Shown piece by piece: positions 53,737 through 63,356 of a DNA stretch of 64,000 nt (positions are counted from its first letter, which is position 1; every line of letters begins with the position of its first letter). Below the pieces are notes generated by a model that was not told the DNA's origin, searched no databases, and saw only the letters and a program-made list of their open reading frames with translations. The position numbers and the translations under genes are program-made. The DNA comes from Streptomyces ureilyticus. GTDB lineage: Bacteria > Actinomycetota > Actinomycetes > Streptomycetales > Streptomycetaceae. The stretch is from positions 1 to 64,000 of the forward strand of contig NZ_JAAKZX010000006.1 of assembly GCF_011045025.1 (NCBI RefSeq), in the 5' to 3' direction.

Positions 53737-55026
53737 TCAGTCCACTGCCAGCGGTACGCGGTGACCGACGCCACGTGCGACGGTCCGTCCGGCCGGCCTG
53801 GGTACGAGCCGCGAGCGCAAGGCCACGAGCGTCGCCAGAGCCAGCAGCGTTCCGCCCATCGGGACGAGGAAGCCGGCGCCGTCCCAGAGACGGTCCTCCA
53901 GTTGTCCGGCGGCGGTGACGGCCGCCGCCTGCCCGAGCGCCACCGCGCCGGTCAGCCAGGTGAACGCCTCCGTGCGGGCGCCTGCCGGCACCAGGCCGTC
54001 GACCAGCGTGTAGCCGGTGATCAGGGCGGGGGCGACGCACATGCCGACCAGGAAGCCGACGCCGGCCAGGGTGAGCACGGAGTGCGCGGCCAACAGACCG
54101 GTCGCGGTCAGGGCCAGTGCCGCATACCCGATGACCAGACGGCGCCGCGGGGCCCTCTTCCAGGCGATGGCGCCGCAGATGATCCCGGAGAGCATGTTGC
54201 CCGCGGCGAACGTGCCGTACAGGACGCCGTTCAGGCCGGGCTCGCCGATCGACTCGGTGAACGCGGCGAGCGAGACCTGAAGACCGCCGAAGACGGAACC
54301 GATGCCCAGGAAGGCCACGATCAAGACGCGTATCCCAGGGACCGACACAGCGGAAGCGTGCTCCACGCGCGCGTGCCCCTCGCGACGTACAGCGGGCTGA
54401 GTGCTCTTCTGTGACGCGAACAGCAGACCGCCGACCAGGGTCAGCGTGGCCTCGGTGAGCAGGCCTGCCGCCGGGTCCACGGTGGTGCACAGCGCGGTCG
54501 CCAGCAGCGGGCCGAGTACGAAGGTCAGCTCGTCCGTGACGGACTCGAAGGCCGCCGCGGTCGTCATCAGGGGCGAACCTTGGAGCCTGACGCCCCAGCG
54601 GGCCCGCACCATGGGCCCGACCTGTGGCACGGAGGCGCCGGTGGGGACGGCCGCCACGAACAGCGCCCACAGAGGAGCGTCCGTGAGCGCGAGCGCTGTC
54701 AGGGAGACGCCTGCCAGGGTGTGGCCTAGGACGCCGGGCACCAGGACGGTGCGCTGCCCGTGACGGTCGGCGAGACGACCGGTGAGGGGTGCGAACAGCG
54801 CCATGGAGACACCGGTCACGGCGGCGACGGCACCGGCAGCCCCGTACGAGCCGGTGGTGTGCTGCACGAGCAGCACGATGGAGAGGGTCAGCATCGCGAA
54901 CGGCTGCCGTGCGGCGAAGCCGGGGAGCAGGAACGTCCAGGCGCCTCGGGTGCGCAGCAGTTGCCCGTATCCGGGGCGGGAAGTGACCGATGTCCTGGCG
55001 GACTCGGAGGTGACCGTGGATGCCAC
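53737..55026 (-). CDS. MFS transporter (12-helix type)
   Basis: A 429-residue membrane protein with about 12 predicted helices and the loop motif GRLADRHGQRTVLV after helix 2. It resembles the single-polypeptide MFS exporters common in Streptomyces; GVGFLVGMCVAPALITGYTLV gives the second-half pattern. The substrate is unknown. GTG at 55026. It has no regulator beside it; 228 nt separate it from the antiporter gene upstream on the same strand. Confidence 0.85.
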   Translation of the reverse strand: MASTVTSESARTSVTSRPGYGQLLRTRGAWTFLLPGFAARQPFAMLTLSIVLLVQHTTGSYGAAGAVAAVTGVSMALFAPLTGRLADRHGQRTVLVPGVLGHTLAGVSLTALALTDAPLWALFVAAVPTGASVPQVGPMVRARWGVRLQGSPLMTTAAAFESVTDELTFVLGPLLATALCTTVDPAAGLLTEATLTLVGGLLFASQKSTQPAVRREGHARVEHASAVSVPGIRVLIVAFLGIGSVFGGLQVSLAAFTESIGEPGLNGVLYGTFAAGNMLSGIICGAIAWKRAPRRRLVIGYAALALTATGLLAAHSVLTLAGVGFLVGMCVAPALITGYTLVDGLVPAGARTEAFTWLTGAVALGQAAAVTAAGQLEDRLWDGAGFLVPMGGTLLALATLVALRSRLVPRPAGRTVARGVGHRVPLAVD

Positions 55027-55254
55027 GGCCGTGCCTTTCTGCCACCTGGTAGCGCGCGCCCGTGCGGGGGGCGCGCCGAGAGCTGTCCTCTTGCGCGGAA
55101 CTGCGGTAGATACCGGGCCCCTGGGAGGGCAGCGGCCGCCATACGGTCGCGCCAGCTCTGCGTCAGGCAGAGGTGGGTCGATCTGAGTGCGCCTTCATCG
55201 TACAGGCATCAATAAGCGTGGCCCTGGGAAAGCGAGAACCCGAACCGCATTCCC

Positions 55255-56760
55255 CTACGAAGTGCCGTTGCCGCCCGTTCCGAGCCACCCCGCCAGCTTT
55301 CCGCCCTGCCCGACCGCCCGCAGTCGCCGCTCGGCCGCGTCCCGGACCGGGTCCGTGGCCACCACGAGGAGTTCGTCGCCGCGTTGCAGGATCGTCGTCG
55401 GCAGAGGCACGAACGATTCACCGTCCCGGACGACCAGCGTGACCGCTGCCCCCGGGGGCAGCCGCAGCTCGTTGATCTCGACGCCGTGCATTTTCGACCC
55501 CTCCGGGATGGCTACGGACAGCAGATGTCCGCGCAGTCGCTCCAGGGGTGCCGATTCGATGCCCAGGTCGGCCGCCTCGGTGGCGGACTTGTCCAGGCTC
55601 AGCTTCCGGCCCAGCCAGGGGAGAGTCGGGCCCTGTACGAGGGTGTAGACGACGACCAGTATGAAGACGATGTTGAAGATGCGACGGCTTTCTTCGATGC
55701 CGCTCACCATGGGGATCGTGGCCAGGATGATGGGCACGGCGCCGCGCAGCCCAGCCCAGGACATCAGGACCTGCTCCCGCCACGGCAGCCGGAACGGCAG
55801 CAGCGCGACCACGACGCTCAGGGGGCGCGCCACCACGGTCAGCACCAGGCCGATGGCCAGCGCGGGCCAGAAGTCGTCCTTCAGTTCATGCGGCGTGACC
55901 AGCAGGCCGAGCAGGACGAACATGCCGATCTGGGCGATCCAGCCGAGCCCGTCGGCGAAGCCGCGGGTGGCGGGCCAGTGCGGCAGCTTCTGGTTGCCCA
56001 GCACCATCGACGCCAGATACACGGCGAGGAAGCCGCTGCCGTGGGCGAGCGCTCCGCCCGCGTACGCCATGACGGCGATGGCCATGACGGCGATCGGGTA
56101 GAGGCCGGAGGCGGGCAGTGCCACATGGCGCAGCCCGTACGCCCCGACGAAGCCCACCGCGAGCCCGATGGCCGCTCCGATGGCCAGCTCCAGGATTATC
56201 GTGCCGATCAGCGCGTACCAGTCCTCCACCGGACCGGCCGTGGAGAAGGCGACGACGAGGATGACCACCGGAGCGTCGTTGAAGCCGGATTCGGCCTCCA
56301 GCATGCCCGTCAGGCGCGCGGGCAGGGGCACTCTGCGCAGCACCGAGAAGACCGCCGCCGCGTCCGTCGAGGAGACCACCGCGCCGACGATGAGCGCCTG
56401 CCGCCACTCCAGATCGATCAGGTAGTGGGCCGCCGTGGCGGTGACGCCGACGCTCACCGCGACGCCCACCAGCGCCAGTGACGAGGCGGCCGGAAGCGCC
56501 GGCTTGATGTCTTTCCACTTCGTGCCGAGACCGCCCTCGGCCAGGATCACGACCAGGGCCGCGTACCCGAAGACCTGGGTCAGTTCGGCGTTGTCGAAGT
56601 GGATGCCGCCGACGCCGTCCTGCCCCATGGCGACGCCGATGCCCAGGTAGACGAGCAGGCTGGGGAGCCCGCTGCGCGAAGAGATACGAACCGCTGCCAC
56701 CGCGACGAGCAGAACGAGAGAGCAGACGAGCAGGAGCTGGTTGAGGTGGTGGACAGTCAG
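55255..56760 (-). CDS. potassium/proton antiporter (CPA1 family, CvrA-like) with C-terminal TrkA-C domain
   Basis: A 501-residue protein with about 12-13 helices of the Na+(K+)/H+ exchanger fold. It includes GAVVSSTDAAAVFSVLRRVPL and GMLEAESGFNDAPVVILVVAF, the family's conserved acidic ion-binding region. A soluble TrkA-C-like domain (about 415-490, LLSVAIPEGSKMHGVEINEL) probably senses cytoplasmic nucleotide or K+. A CTG at 56760 is chosen as start: GGGGAG lies 7 nt upstream, and it adds MTVHHLNQLLLVCSLVLLVA, which completes the first helix. The next in-frame start, 20 codons later, would cut that helix. Confidence 0.87.
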   Translation of the reverse strand: MTVHHLNQLLLVCSLVLLVAVAAVRISSRSGLPSLLVYLGIGVAMGQDGVGGIHFDNAELTQVFGYAALVVILAEGGLGTKWKDIKPALPAASSLALVGVAVSVGVTATAAHYLIDLEWRQALIVGAVVSSTDAAAVFSVLRRVPLPARLTGMLEAESGFNDAPVVILVVAFSTAGPVEDWYALIGTIILELAIGAAIGLAVGFVGAYGLRHVALPASGLYPIAVMAIAVMAYAGGALAHGSGFLAVYLASMVLGNQKLPHWPATRGFADGLGWIAQIGMFVLLGLLVTPHELKDDFWPALAIGLVLTVVARPLSVVVALLPFRLPWREQVLMSWAGLRGAVPIILATIPMVSGIEESRRIFNIVFILVVVYTLVQGPTLPWLGRKLSLDKSATEAADLGIESAPLERLRGHLLSVAIPEGSKMHGVEINELRLPPGAAVTLVVRDGESFVPLPTTILQRGDELLVVATDPVRDAAERRLRAVGQGGKLAGWLGTGGNGTS

Positions 56761-56971
56761 CGGGTGCTCCCCTCTCGGCCATGCAAGTACTTCGTTACTT
56801 TACCTAACTCTTGACGCTTTCTTGACGATCGAGGATGTGGCCCCGATCGCCTGAAGCAGCCCGTTCCGGACTCCGCGTCAGGGAGCCTGGAGCCCTGACC
56901 TATGGTTGCTCCTGCGTTCAGTCAAAAGCACGGCCCCGCCTGCCGCTCGCGTGAGGACAGCAAGGACAGCG

Positions 56972-59743
56972 ATGCCCCCCAACACCACCTCTTCTTCCGG
57001 TCAGAAGCGCGGCAAGTCCGGCAGGAAGAAGGGGCGCAGAGCCCGTCTGATCTTGATCGTCCTGGTCCTGGCCATCATCGGGGGCGTCGGTTTCGGGGCG
57101 TTCTGGTCCATCGGCACCGTGCGCGCGTCCTTCCCGCAGACCAAGGGATCGATCGAACTGGACGGTCTGTCAGGACCCGTGGACGTCAAGCGCGATGGCA
57201 ACGGCATCCCGCAGATCTACGCGGACACCGAAGAGGACCTGTTCATGGCGCAGGGCTACGTCCAGGCGCAGGACCGGTTCTACGAGATGGACGTACGTCG
57301 CCACATGACGTCCGGCAGGCTCTCGGAGATGTTCGGCAAGGGCCAGGTCGACAACGACGAGTTCCTGCGCACCCTCGGCTGGAAGCGGGTCGCGGAGGAG
57401 GAGTACGAGACCAAGCTGTCGGCCGAGACGAAGAAGTACCTCCAGGCGTACGCCAAGGGAGTCAACGCCTACCTCCAGGGCAAGGACGGCGAGGACATCT
57501 CCCTGGAGTACGCGGCGCTCGGTTTCTCCAACGACTACAGGCCCGCGGAGTGGACTCCGGTCGACTCGGTGTCCTGGCTCAAGGCGATGGCCTGGGACCT
57601 GCGCGCCAACATGCAGGACGAGATCGACCGCTCCCTGATGACCAGCCGCCTCGGCCCGCAGCAGATCGACGACCTGTACCCGCAGTACCCGTACGACCGG
57701 AACAAGACGATCGTCCAGGAGGGCGAGTACAACCGGAGCACCGACGAGTACGAGCAGAACGGCGGCACGGACGCCTCCGCGGGGGGCTCCGGGCTCGCCG
57801 GCGGCGCCACGGCCCCGGACGGTCTCCAGAGCCAGCTGTCGGGCCTCTACGACGAACTGGACGACGTCCCCACCGCCGTCGGCGTGAACGGCAACGGCAT
57901 CGGCTCCAACTCCTGGGTCATCGGCGGCGCCCACACCATCAGCGGCAAGCCGCTCCTCGCCAACGATCCGCATCTGTCGCCGTCGCTGCCGTCCGTCTGG
58001 TACCAGATGGGCCTGCACTGCAGGAGCGTCTCCGACAAGTGCCAGTACGACGTCTCCGGGTACACGTTCGCGGGCCTGCCGGGCGTGATCATCGGCCACA
58101 ACCAGAACATCGCCTGGGGGATGACCAACTCCGGTGTCGACGTCGCCGACCTGTACCTGGAGAAGCTCACCGGGGACGGTTACGAGTACGAGGGCAAGGT
58201 GCGGGCCTTCGAGACCGAGGAGGAGACCATCAAGGTCGCCGGCGGCGCGCCCAAGAAGATCGTCGTCCGCTCCGTCCGCGTCCCCAAGGAGGACGGGAGG
58301 CCGGGGGGCACGATGCCCCTGCTGTCCGACCGCGACGACGAGCTCGTGAAGGTCGGCAAGAAGGCCACCGTCGACCAGGACGCACCCGACCGCGGCGACG
58401 GCTACGGGATCGCCCTGCGCTGGACCGCTCTGGACGCCGGCAACTCGATGGACGCCGTCTTCGCGATGAACAAGGCCACCGACTGGAACGGCTTCCGCAA
58501 GGCGGCCGCCCTGTTCGACGTGCCCTCGCAGAACCTGATCTACGCCGACCAGCAGAACAACATCGGCTACCAGCTGCCCGGCAGGATCCCGAAGCGCGAT
58601 GCGGGCGACGGCTCGCTCCCGTCGCCCGGCTGGGACTCCAAGTACGAGTGGACCGGCTTCATCCAGCAGTCCGAGCTGCCCTACGAGTACAACCCGGAAC
58701 GCGGCTACATAGTGACCGCCAACCAGGCCGTCGTCGACGAGAAGTACCCCTACAAGCTCACCACGGACTGGGGCTACGGCACACGCAGCCAGCGGATAAC
58801 CGACCTCATCGAGTCGAAGCTCAAGGGCGGCGGCAAGGTCTCGACCGACGACATGCGTCAGATGCAGCTCGACAACAGCAGCGAGATCGCCAAGCTCCTG
58901 GTGCCCCTGCTGCTCAAGATCGACGTCGTCGACAAGGACGTACGGGACGGCCAGAAGCTCCTGGAGGGCTGGAACTACACCCAGGACGCCGATTCGGCGG
59001 CCGCCGCCTACTTCAACGCGGTCTGGCGCAACATCCTGAAGCTCGCGTTCGGCAACAAGCTGCCCAAGGAGCTGCGGGTCGAGGGCCAGTGCCTGTACGT
59101 CGAGCCGGTCGACACCACGGGTCCGGCCGACGAGGACCGGCGGGTGCGGGAGTGCGGCGAACGTGACGCGGACAGTGCGCAGCCGGACGGCGGCGACCGC
59201 TGGTTCGAGGTGGTCAGGTCGCTTCTCGACGACGAGAAGAGCGACTGGTGGAAGGCGCCCGGCAACCGCACCGACGCCCCGGCCAAGAACCGCGACGAGC
59301 TCTTCGCGCGGGCCCTGGAGGACGCCCGCTGGGAGCTGACCGCCAAGCTCGGCAAGGACATGGACACCTGGAACTGGGGCCGCCTGCACCGGCTGTACCT
59401 GAAGAACCAGACCATGGGCACCGACGGCCCCGGCTTCCTCCAGTTCATGCTCAACCGCGGCCCGTACAACCTGGGCGGCGGCGAGGCCGCGGTCAGCGCC
59501 ACCGGCTGGAACGCCGCGGGCGGCTACACCGTGGTCTGGGTGCCGTCGATGCGGATGGTCGTGAACCTGGACGACTTCGACAAGTCGAAGTGGATCAACC
59601 TCACCGGCGCCTCCGGGCATGCCTACAACGAGCACTACATCGACCAGACCGACAAGTGGGCCAAGGGCGAACTGCTGGACTGGGTCTCCACGGAGCGGGC
59701 GGTCGACGAGAACACCGAGGACACGCTGGTGCTGAAGCCCTGA
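56972..59743 (+). CDS. penicillin acylase-family N-terminal-nucleophile hydrolase
   Basis: A 923-residue precursor. A basic N-terminus and one hydrophobic segment (RARLILIVLVLAIIGGVGFG, about 24-43) act as membrane anchor or signal. The alpha-chain region starts with DGLSGPVDVKRDGNGIPQIYADTEEDLFMAQGYVQAQDRFYEMD. Predicted self-cleavage before S312 in GNGIGSNSWVIGG creates the catalytic Ser. The beta chain has LANDPHLSPSLPSVWYQMGL and GVIIGHNQNIAWGMTNSGVD. Such enzymes cleave acyl groups from beta-lactams, acyl-homoserine lactones or lipopeptides; the substrate is unknown. ATG at 56972 with AAGGA upstream. It is a single gene ending at a terminator. Confidence 0.9.
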   Translation: MPPNTTSSSGQKRGKSGRKKGRRARLILIVLVLAIIGGVGFGAFWSIGTVRASFPQTKGSIELDGLSGPVDVKRDGNGIPQIYADTEEDLFMAQGYVQAQDRFYEMDVRRHMTSGRLSEMFGKGQVDNDEFLRTLGWKRVAEEEYETKLSAETKKYLQAYAKGVNAYLQGKDGEDISLEYAALGFSNDYRPAEWTPVDSVSWLKAMAWDLRANMQDEIDRSLMTSRLGPQQIDDLYPQYPYDRNKTIVQEGEYNRSTDEYEQNGGTDASAGGSGLAGGATAPDGLQSQLSGLYDELDDVPTAVGVNGNGIGSNSWVIGGAHTISGKPLLANDPHLSPSLPSVWYQMGLHCRSVSDKCQYDVSGYTFAGLPGVIIGHNQNIAWGMTNSGVDVADLYLEKLTGDGYEYEGKVRAFETEEETIKVAGGAPKKIVVRSVRVPKEDGRPGGTMPLLSDRDDELVKVGKKATVDQDAPDRGDGYGIALRWTALDAGNSMDAVFAMNKATDWNGFRKAAALFDVPSQNLIYADQQNNIGYQLPGRIPKRDAGDGSLPSPGWDSKYEWTGFIQQSELPYEYNPERGYIVTANQAVVDEKYPYKLTTDWGYGTRSQRITDLIESKLKGGGKVSTDDMRQMQLDNSSEIAKLLVPLLLKIDVVDKDVRDGQKLLEGWNYTQDADSAAAAYFNAVWRNILKLAFGNKLPKELRVEGQCLYVEPVDTTGPADEDRRVRECGERDADSAQPDGGDRWFEVVRSLLDDEKSDWWKAPGNRTDAPAKNRDELFARALEDARWELTAKLGKDMDTWNWGRLHRLYLKNQTMGTDGPGFLQFMLNRGPYNLGGGEAAVSATGWNAAGGYTVVWVPSMRMVVNLDDFDKSKWINLTGASGHAYNEHYIDQTDKWAKGELLDWVSTERAVDENTEDTLVLKP

Positions 59744-59778
59744 GCCGGGCAGACGGCCTTCGCCAGGCCCTGCCAAGA

Positions 59779-59812
59779 AAGTGGCCCTCCGCGCGCGCGT
59801 GGAGGGCCACTT
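59779..59812 (+). terminator. terminator after the penicillin acylase gene
   Basis: Perfect 12-nt arms (59779-59790 and 59801-59812) around a GCGCGCGCGT loop, 36 nt after the stop codon. Confidence 0.75.
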
Positions 59813-59816
59813 CGAA

Positions 59817-59882
59817 GATCAGCCTCTACAGGCGGATCAGTAGGCAGATCGGCATCTACAGGCAGATCGGTCTCTACGGGCG
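59817..59882. repeat. 18-bp tandem repeats
   Basis: Units GATCAGCCTCTACAGGCG (59817-59834), a 12-nt shortened GATCAGTAGGCA (59835-59846), GATCGGCATCTACAGGCA (59847-59864) and GATCGGTCTCTACGGGCG (59865-59882). The last unit runs into the 3' end of the cyclo-ligase gene on the other strand. Confidence 0.85.
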
Positions 59883-60497
59883 TCGATGGAAGCGACGTAC
59901 TCCCGAAGGGGTGACCACCGCGTGCACCGGCCGGTCATGCGGTTCCTCAGGGACACGATCGACCACTTCGGAGTCGTACAGCAGCACCACCAGCGCCGGA
60001 TCGGCCCCCGCCCGCTCCAGCCGCGCGAGCACCCGGTCGTAGGACCCGCCGCCGCGCCCCAGCCGCATCCCGCGCGCGTCCACGGCGAGCCCCGGCAGCA
60101 GGACGGCATCGGCCGAGAGCACGGCATCCGGTCCCAGGTGCTTACCCGCGGGCTCCAAGAGGGCTATTTTTCCCCGGTGTTGTACGCGGATCAGCGAGCC
60201 CTCACCGTCGTACGCACCCCAGTCCAGGTCGTTGTCCGCCATCAGTGCCGGCAGCAGTACGCGTACCCCGCGCGCGTGCAGCGCGTCGAGGAGCGCGCGC
60301 GTACCCGGCTCACTCCCCATGGAGACATACGCCGCCACGGTGCGCGCCTGCGCCAGTTCCGGCAGCTCCAGGGCGCGAGCGACGAGAGCGGCTTCCGTTT
60401 CCTCCGCGTCACCAGCCGTCAATCGGCTTCTCACCAGGAGGAACCCCTGCCGCAACGCTCGCTTGTCAGGCTCCGTATGTGGTCTCGGCCGATGCAT
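59874..60497 (-). CDS. 5-formyltetrahydrofolate cyclo-ligase
   Basis: A 207-residue enzyme. It has the N-terminal EPDKRALRQGFLLVRSRL segment, VAAYVSMGSEPGTRALLDAL and the folate/ATP site LLPGLAVDARGMRLGRGGGSYDR, the family signature. It converts 5-formyl-THF to 5,10-methenyl-THF using ATP, so it serves one-carbon metabolism. It is divergent from galU across 94 nt, and its stop lies inside an 18-bp repeat tract. ATG at 60497 with GGGGGCG upstream. Confidence 0.9.
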   Translation of the reverse strand: MHRPRPHTEPDKRALRQGFLLVRSRLTAGDAEETEAALVARALELPELAQARTVAAYVSMGSEPGTRALLDALHARGVRVLLPALMADNDLDWGAYDGEGSLIRVQHRGKIALLEPAGKHLGPDAVLSADAVLLPGLAVDARGMRLGRGGGSYDRVLARLERAGADPALVVLLYDSEVVDRVPEEPHDRPVHAVVTPSGVRRFHRRP

Positions 60498-60591
60498 GGT
60501 TCGCCCCCTTTCTCTTGCTCATGCGCTCATATGAGAGCGAATTAACCGGAGTCGAACATTCAACACATTGGCTCCGGATATGGTGACCGGC

Positions 60592-61494
60592 ATGACTCAG
60601 GCACACCCCAGGATCAGCAAGGCTGTCATCCCCGCAGCAGGCCTCGGTACCCGGTTCCTGCCGGCCACCAAGGCCACTCCCAAGGAGATGCTGCCGGTCG
60701 TCGACAAGCCGGCGATCCAGTACGTGGTCGAGGAAGCCGCCTCTGCGGGCCTCGACGATGTCCTCATGATCACAGGCCGCAACAAGCGTCCCCTTGAGGA
60801 CCACTTCGACCGCAACTACGAGCTGGAATCGGCCCTTCAGAAGAAGGGTGACGCCAGCCGGCTCGCCAAGGTGCAGGAGTCCAGCGACCTCGCGACGATG
60901 CACTACGTACGCCAGGGCGACCCCAAGGGCCTCGGCCACGCCGTCCTGTGCGCCGCCCCGCACGTCGGCCATGAGCCCTTCGCCGTCCTCCTCGGCGACG
61001 ACCTGATCGACCCGCGCGACCCCCTGCTGGCGCGCATGGTCGAGGTCCAGGAGCAGTACGGCGGCAGCGTGATCGCCCTCATGGAGGTCGCGCCCGAGCA
61101 GATCCACCTCTACGGATGCGCGGCCGTCGACGCCACCCCGGACAGCGATGTGGTCAAGGTCCACGACCTGGTCGAGAAGCCGTCCGCGGCGGACGCCCCG
61201 TCGAACTACGCGATCATCGGCCGCTACGTCCTCGACCCGCACGTCTTCGACATCCTCCGCAAGACCGAGCCGGGCCGCGGCGGCGAGATCCAGCTCACCG
61301 ACGCCCTCCAGCAGCTCGCCGCCGACGAGAAGATCGGCGGACCCGTGCACGGCGTCGTCTTCAAGGGCCGCCGCTATGACACCGGCGACCGAGGCGACTA
61401 CCTGCGTGCCATTGTCCAACTCGCGTGCGAACGTGAAGACCTGGGCCCGGACTTCCGGACCTGGCTTCGCAGTTACGTCACCGAGGAGATGTAG
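60592..61494 (+). CDS. galU: UTP-glucose-1-phosphate uridylyltransferase
   Basis: A 300-residue nucleotidyltransferase with the N-terminal GLGTRFLPATKATPKEMLPV (UTP-binding) and the active-site segments LMITGRNKRPLEDHFDRNYELE, GDDLIDPRDPLLARM and FKGRRYDTGDRGDYLRA. It makes UDP-glucose for cell-wall and exopolysaccharide synthesis. The ATG at 60592 (MTQAHPRISKAV) is chosen. In-frame ATG at 60580 and TTG at 60568 exist, but neither has a ribosome site. It is followed after 5 nt by moeA, so the two are co-transcribed. Confidence 0.93.
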   Translation: MTQAHPRISKAVIPAAGLGTRFLPATKATPKEMLPVVDKPAIQYVVEEAASAGLDDVLMITGRNKRPLEDHFDRNYELESALQKKGDASRLAKVQESSDLATMHYVRQGDPKGLGHAVLCAAPHVGHEPFAVLLGDDLIDPRDPLLARMVEVQEQYGGSVIALMEVAPEQIHLYGCAAVDATPDSDVVKVHDLVEKPSAADAPSNYAIIGRYVLDPHVFDILRKTEPGRGGEIQLTDALQQLAADEKIGGPVHGVVFKGRRYDTGDRGDYLRAIVQLACEREDLGPDFRTWLRSYVTEEM

Positions 61495-61499
61495 CAACC

Positions 61500-62822
61500 T
61501 TGAGCAGCGCCGCGACCCGCGTCACCGGACAGGACCACCTCTGGTCGGTGAACGAGCACCTGGAGGACATCCTCACGACCGTCCGCCCCCTCGAACCCAT
61601 CGAGCTGCAACTCCTCGACGCCCAGGGCTGTGTCCTGGTCGAGGACGTCACGGTGCCGGTCTCCCTGCCGCCGTTCGACAACAGCTCGATGGACGGGTAC
61701 GCGGTCCGGGTCGCCGATGTCGCGGGCGCGAGCGAGGAGTTCCCGGCCGTCCTCACGGTCGTCGGAGACGTCGCGGCGGGCCCGGCCGAGCCGCCCCAGG
61801 TGGGCCCCGGACAGGCCGCCCGCATCATGACCGGCGCCCCGCTGCCGCCGGGCGCCGAGACCGTCGTACCCGTGGAATGGACAGACGGCGGCCTCGGCGA
61901 GGGCCCCGTCTCCCGGATGCGCGCCCACAGTGCGGCCCCCGAGGGCGCCTCCGGAGAGGTCCAGGTACACCGTCCGGCACCGGCACGCGCGCACGTGCGC
62001 GCGAAGGGCAGCGACGTCAAAGCCGGGGACCGCGCCCTGGAAGCGGGAGCGATCCTCGGCCCGCCGCAGATCGCGCTGCTCGCCGCGATCGGCCGCGGGA
62101 CGGTGCGCGTGCGCCCGCGCCCGCGCGTGGTCGTCCTGTCCACCGGCAGTGAACTCGTCCAGCCCGGCGAGGAGTTGGGCAACGGCCAGATCTACGACTC
62201 CAACAGCTTCGCGCTGACCGCCGCCGCCCGCGACGCGGGAGCCATCGCCTACCGCGTGGGCGCGGTCACCGACGACGCCGAGACCCTCCGGGCCACCATC
62301 GAGGACCAGCTCATCCGCGCGGACCTCCTGGTCACGACGGGCGGGGTCAGCGTGGGGGCGTACGACGTCGTCAAGGAGGCGCTGGAGTCCGTCGGCGACG
62401 AGGACGAGCCCGGCAGCGGCATCGAGTTCCGCAAGCTCGCCATGCAGCCCGGCAAGCCCCAGGGCTTCGGCTCCATCGGCCCCGACCACACCCCGCTGCT
62501 CGCGCTCCCGGGCAACCCCGTGTCCTCGTACGTCTCCTTCGAGCTGTTCGTACGCCCCGCGATCCGCACCCTGATGGGCGTCGACGACATCCACCGGCCC
62601 ACGACCAGGGCAGTTCTGAACACTGACAAGGCGCTGACCTCGCCCGCCGGGCGCCGTCAATACCTGCGCGGGCGGTATGCGAGCGGAGCGGTGACCCCCG
62701 TCGGCGGCGCCGGCTCGCACCTGATCGCGGCCCTCGCCCGGGCCGACGCGCTGATCGTGGTCCCCGAGACCGTGGAATCCGTGGAGCCCGGCGCCGAGGT
62801 CGAGGTGGTCCTCCTCGGCTGA
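61500..62822 (+). CDS. moeA: molybdopterin molybdenumtransferase MoeA
   Basis: A 440-residue enzyme. It has the SLPPFDNSSMDGYAVRVAD start, GPGQAARIMTGAPLPPGAETVVPVEW, the molybdopterin-binding fold (VVVLSTGSELVQPGEELGNGQIYDSN, LLVTTGGVSVGAYDVVKEAL) and LPGNPVSSYVSFELFVRPA. It inserts molybdate into adenylylated molybdopterin. The TTG at 61500 is the best start, with GAGGAG upstream. It lies between galU and moaC in one transcription unit and is glp-like in length. Confidence 0.92.
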   Translation: MSSAATRVTGQDHLWSVNEHLEDILTTVRPLEPIELQLLDAQGCVLVEDVTVPVSLPPFDNSSMDGYAVRVADVAGASEEFPAVLTVVGDVAAGPAEPPQVGPGQAARIMTGAPLPPGAETVVPVEWTDGGLGEGPVSRMRAHSAAPEGASGEVQVHRPAPARAHVRAKGSDVKAGDRALEAGAILGPPQIALLAAIGRGTVRVRPRPRVVVLSTGSELVQPGEELGNGQIYDSNSFALTAAARDAGAIAYRVGAVTDDAETLRATIEDQLIRADLLVTTGGVSVGAYDVVKEALESVGDEDEPGSGIEFRKLAMQPGKPQGFGSIGPDHTPLLALPGNPVSSYVSFELFVRPAIRTLMGVDDIHRPTTRAVLNTDKALTSPAGRRQYLRGRYASGAVTPVGGAGSHLIAALARADALIVVPETVESVEPGAEVEVVLLG

Positions 62823-62876
62823 CGGGGCCGGGATGGCGGTACCGTGTCGCGCACAACAGGCCCGACCGGGAGCGCC

Positions 62877-63356
62877 ATGAGTACCGACGACCGACTGACC
62901 CACATCGACGAGGCGGGTGCCGCCCGTATGGTCGACGTGTCCGGGAAGGACGTGACCGCGCGCACCGCCCGCGCCAGCGGCCGGGTCCTGGTCTCGCCCC
63001 GGGTGGTCGAGCTGCTGCGCGGCGAGGGCGTCCCCAAGGGTGACGCACTGGCCACCGCGCGCATCGCGGGCATCATGGGCGCCAAGCGCACACCGGACCT
63101 GATTCCGCTGTGCCACCCGTTGTCAGTGTCGGGTGTCAAGATTGATCTGTCGGTCGCGGACGACGCCGTCGAGATCCTGGCCACGGTGAAGACCACCGAC
63201 CGTACGGGGGTGGAGATGGAGGCCCTCACCGCGGTCAGCGTGGCGGCTCTCACCGTGATCGACATGGTCAAGGCGGTCGACAAGGGGGCGGTCATCACGG
63301 ACGTACGCGTCGAGGAGAAGACGGGCGGCAAGTCGGGCGACTGGAGCCGGGCATGA
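62877..63356 (+). CDS. moaC: cyclic pyranopterin monophosphate synthase MoaC
   Basis: A 159-residue enzyme covering the whole MoaC family. It has [49 protein letters not shown] with the substrate-binding Lys/His, and [32 protein letters not shown]. It completes the first step of molybdenum-cofactor synthesis with MoaA, which is not in this window. ATG at 62877 with GGGAG upstream; a GTG at 62844 is in frame without support. It overlaps the next gene by 4 nt. Confidence 0.93.
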   Translation: MSTDDRLTHIDEAGAARMVDVSGKDVTARTARASGRVLVSPRVVELLRGEGVPKGDALATARIAGIMGAKRTPDLIPLCHPLSVSGVKIDLSVADDAVEILATVKTTDRTGVEMEALTAVSVAALTVIDMVKAVDKGAVITDVRVEEKTGGKSGDWSRA

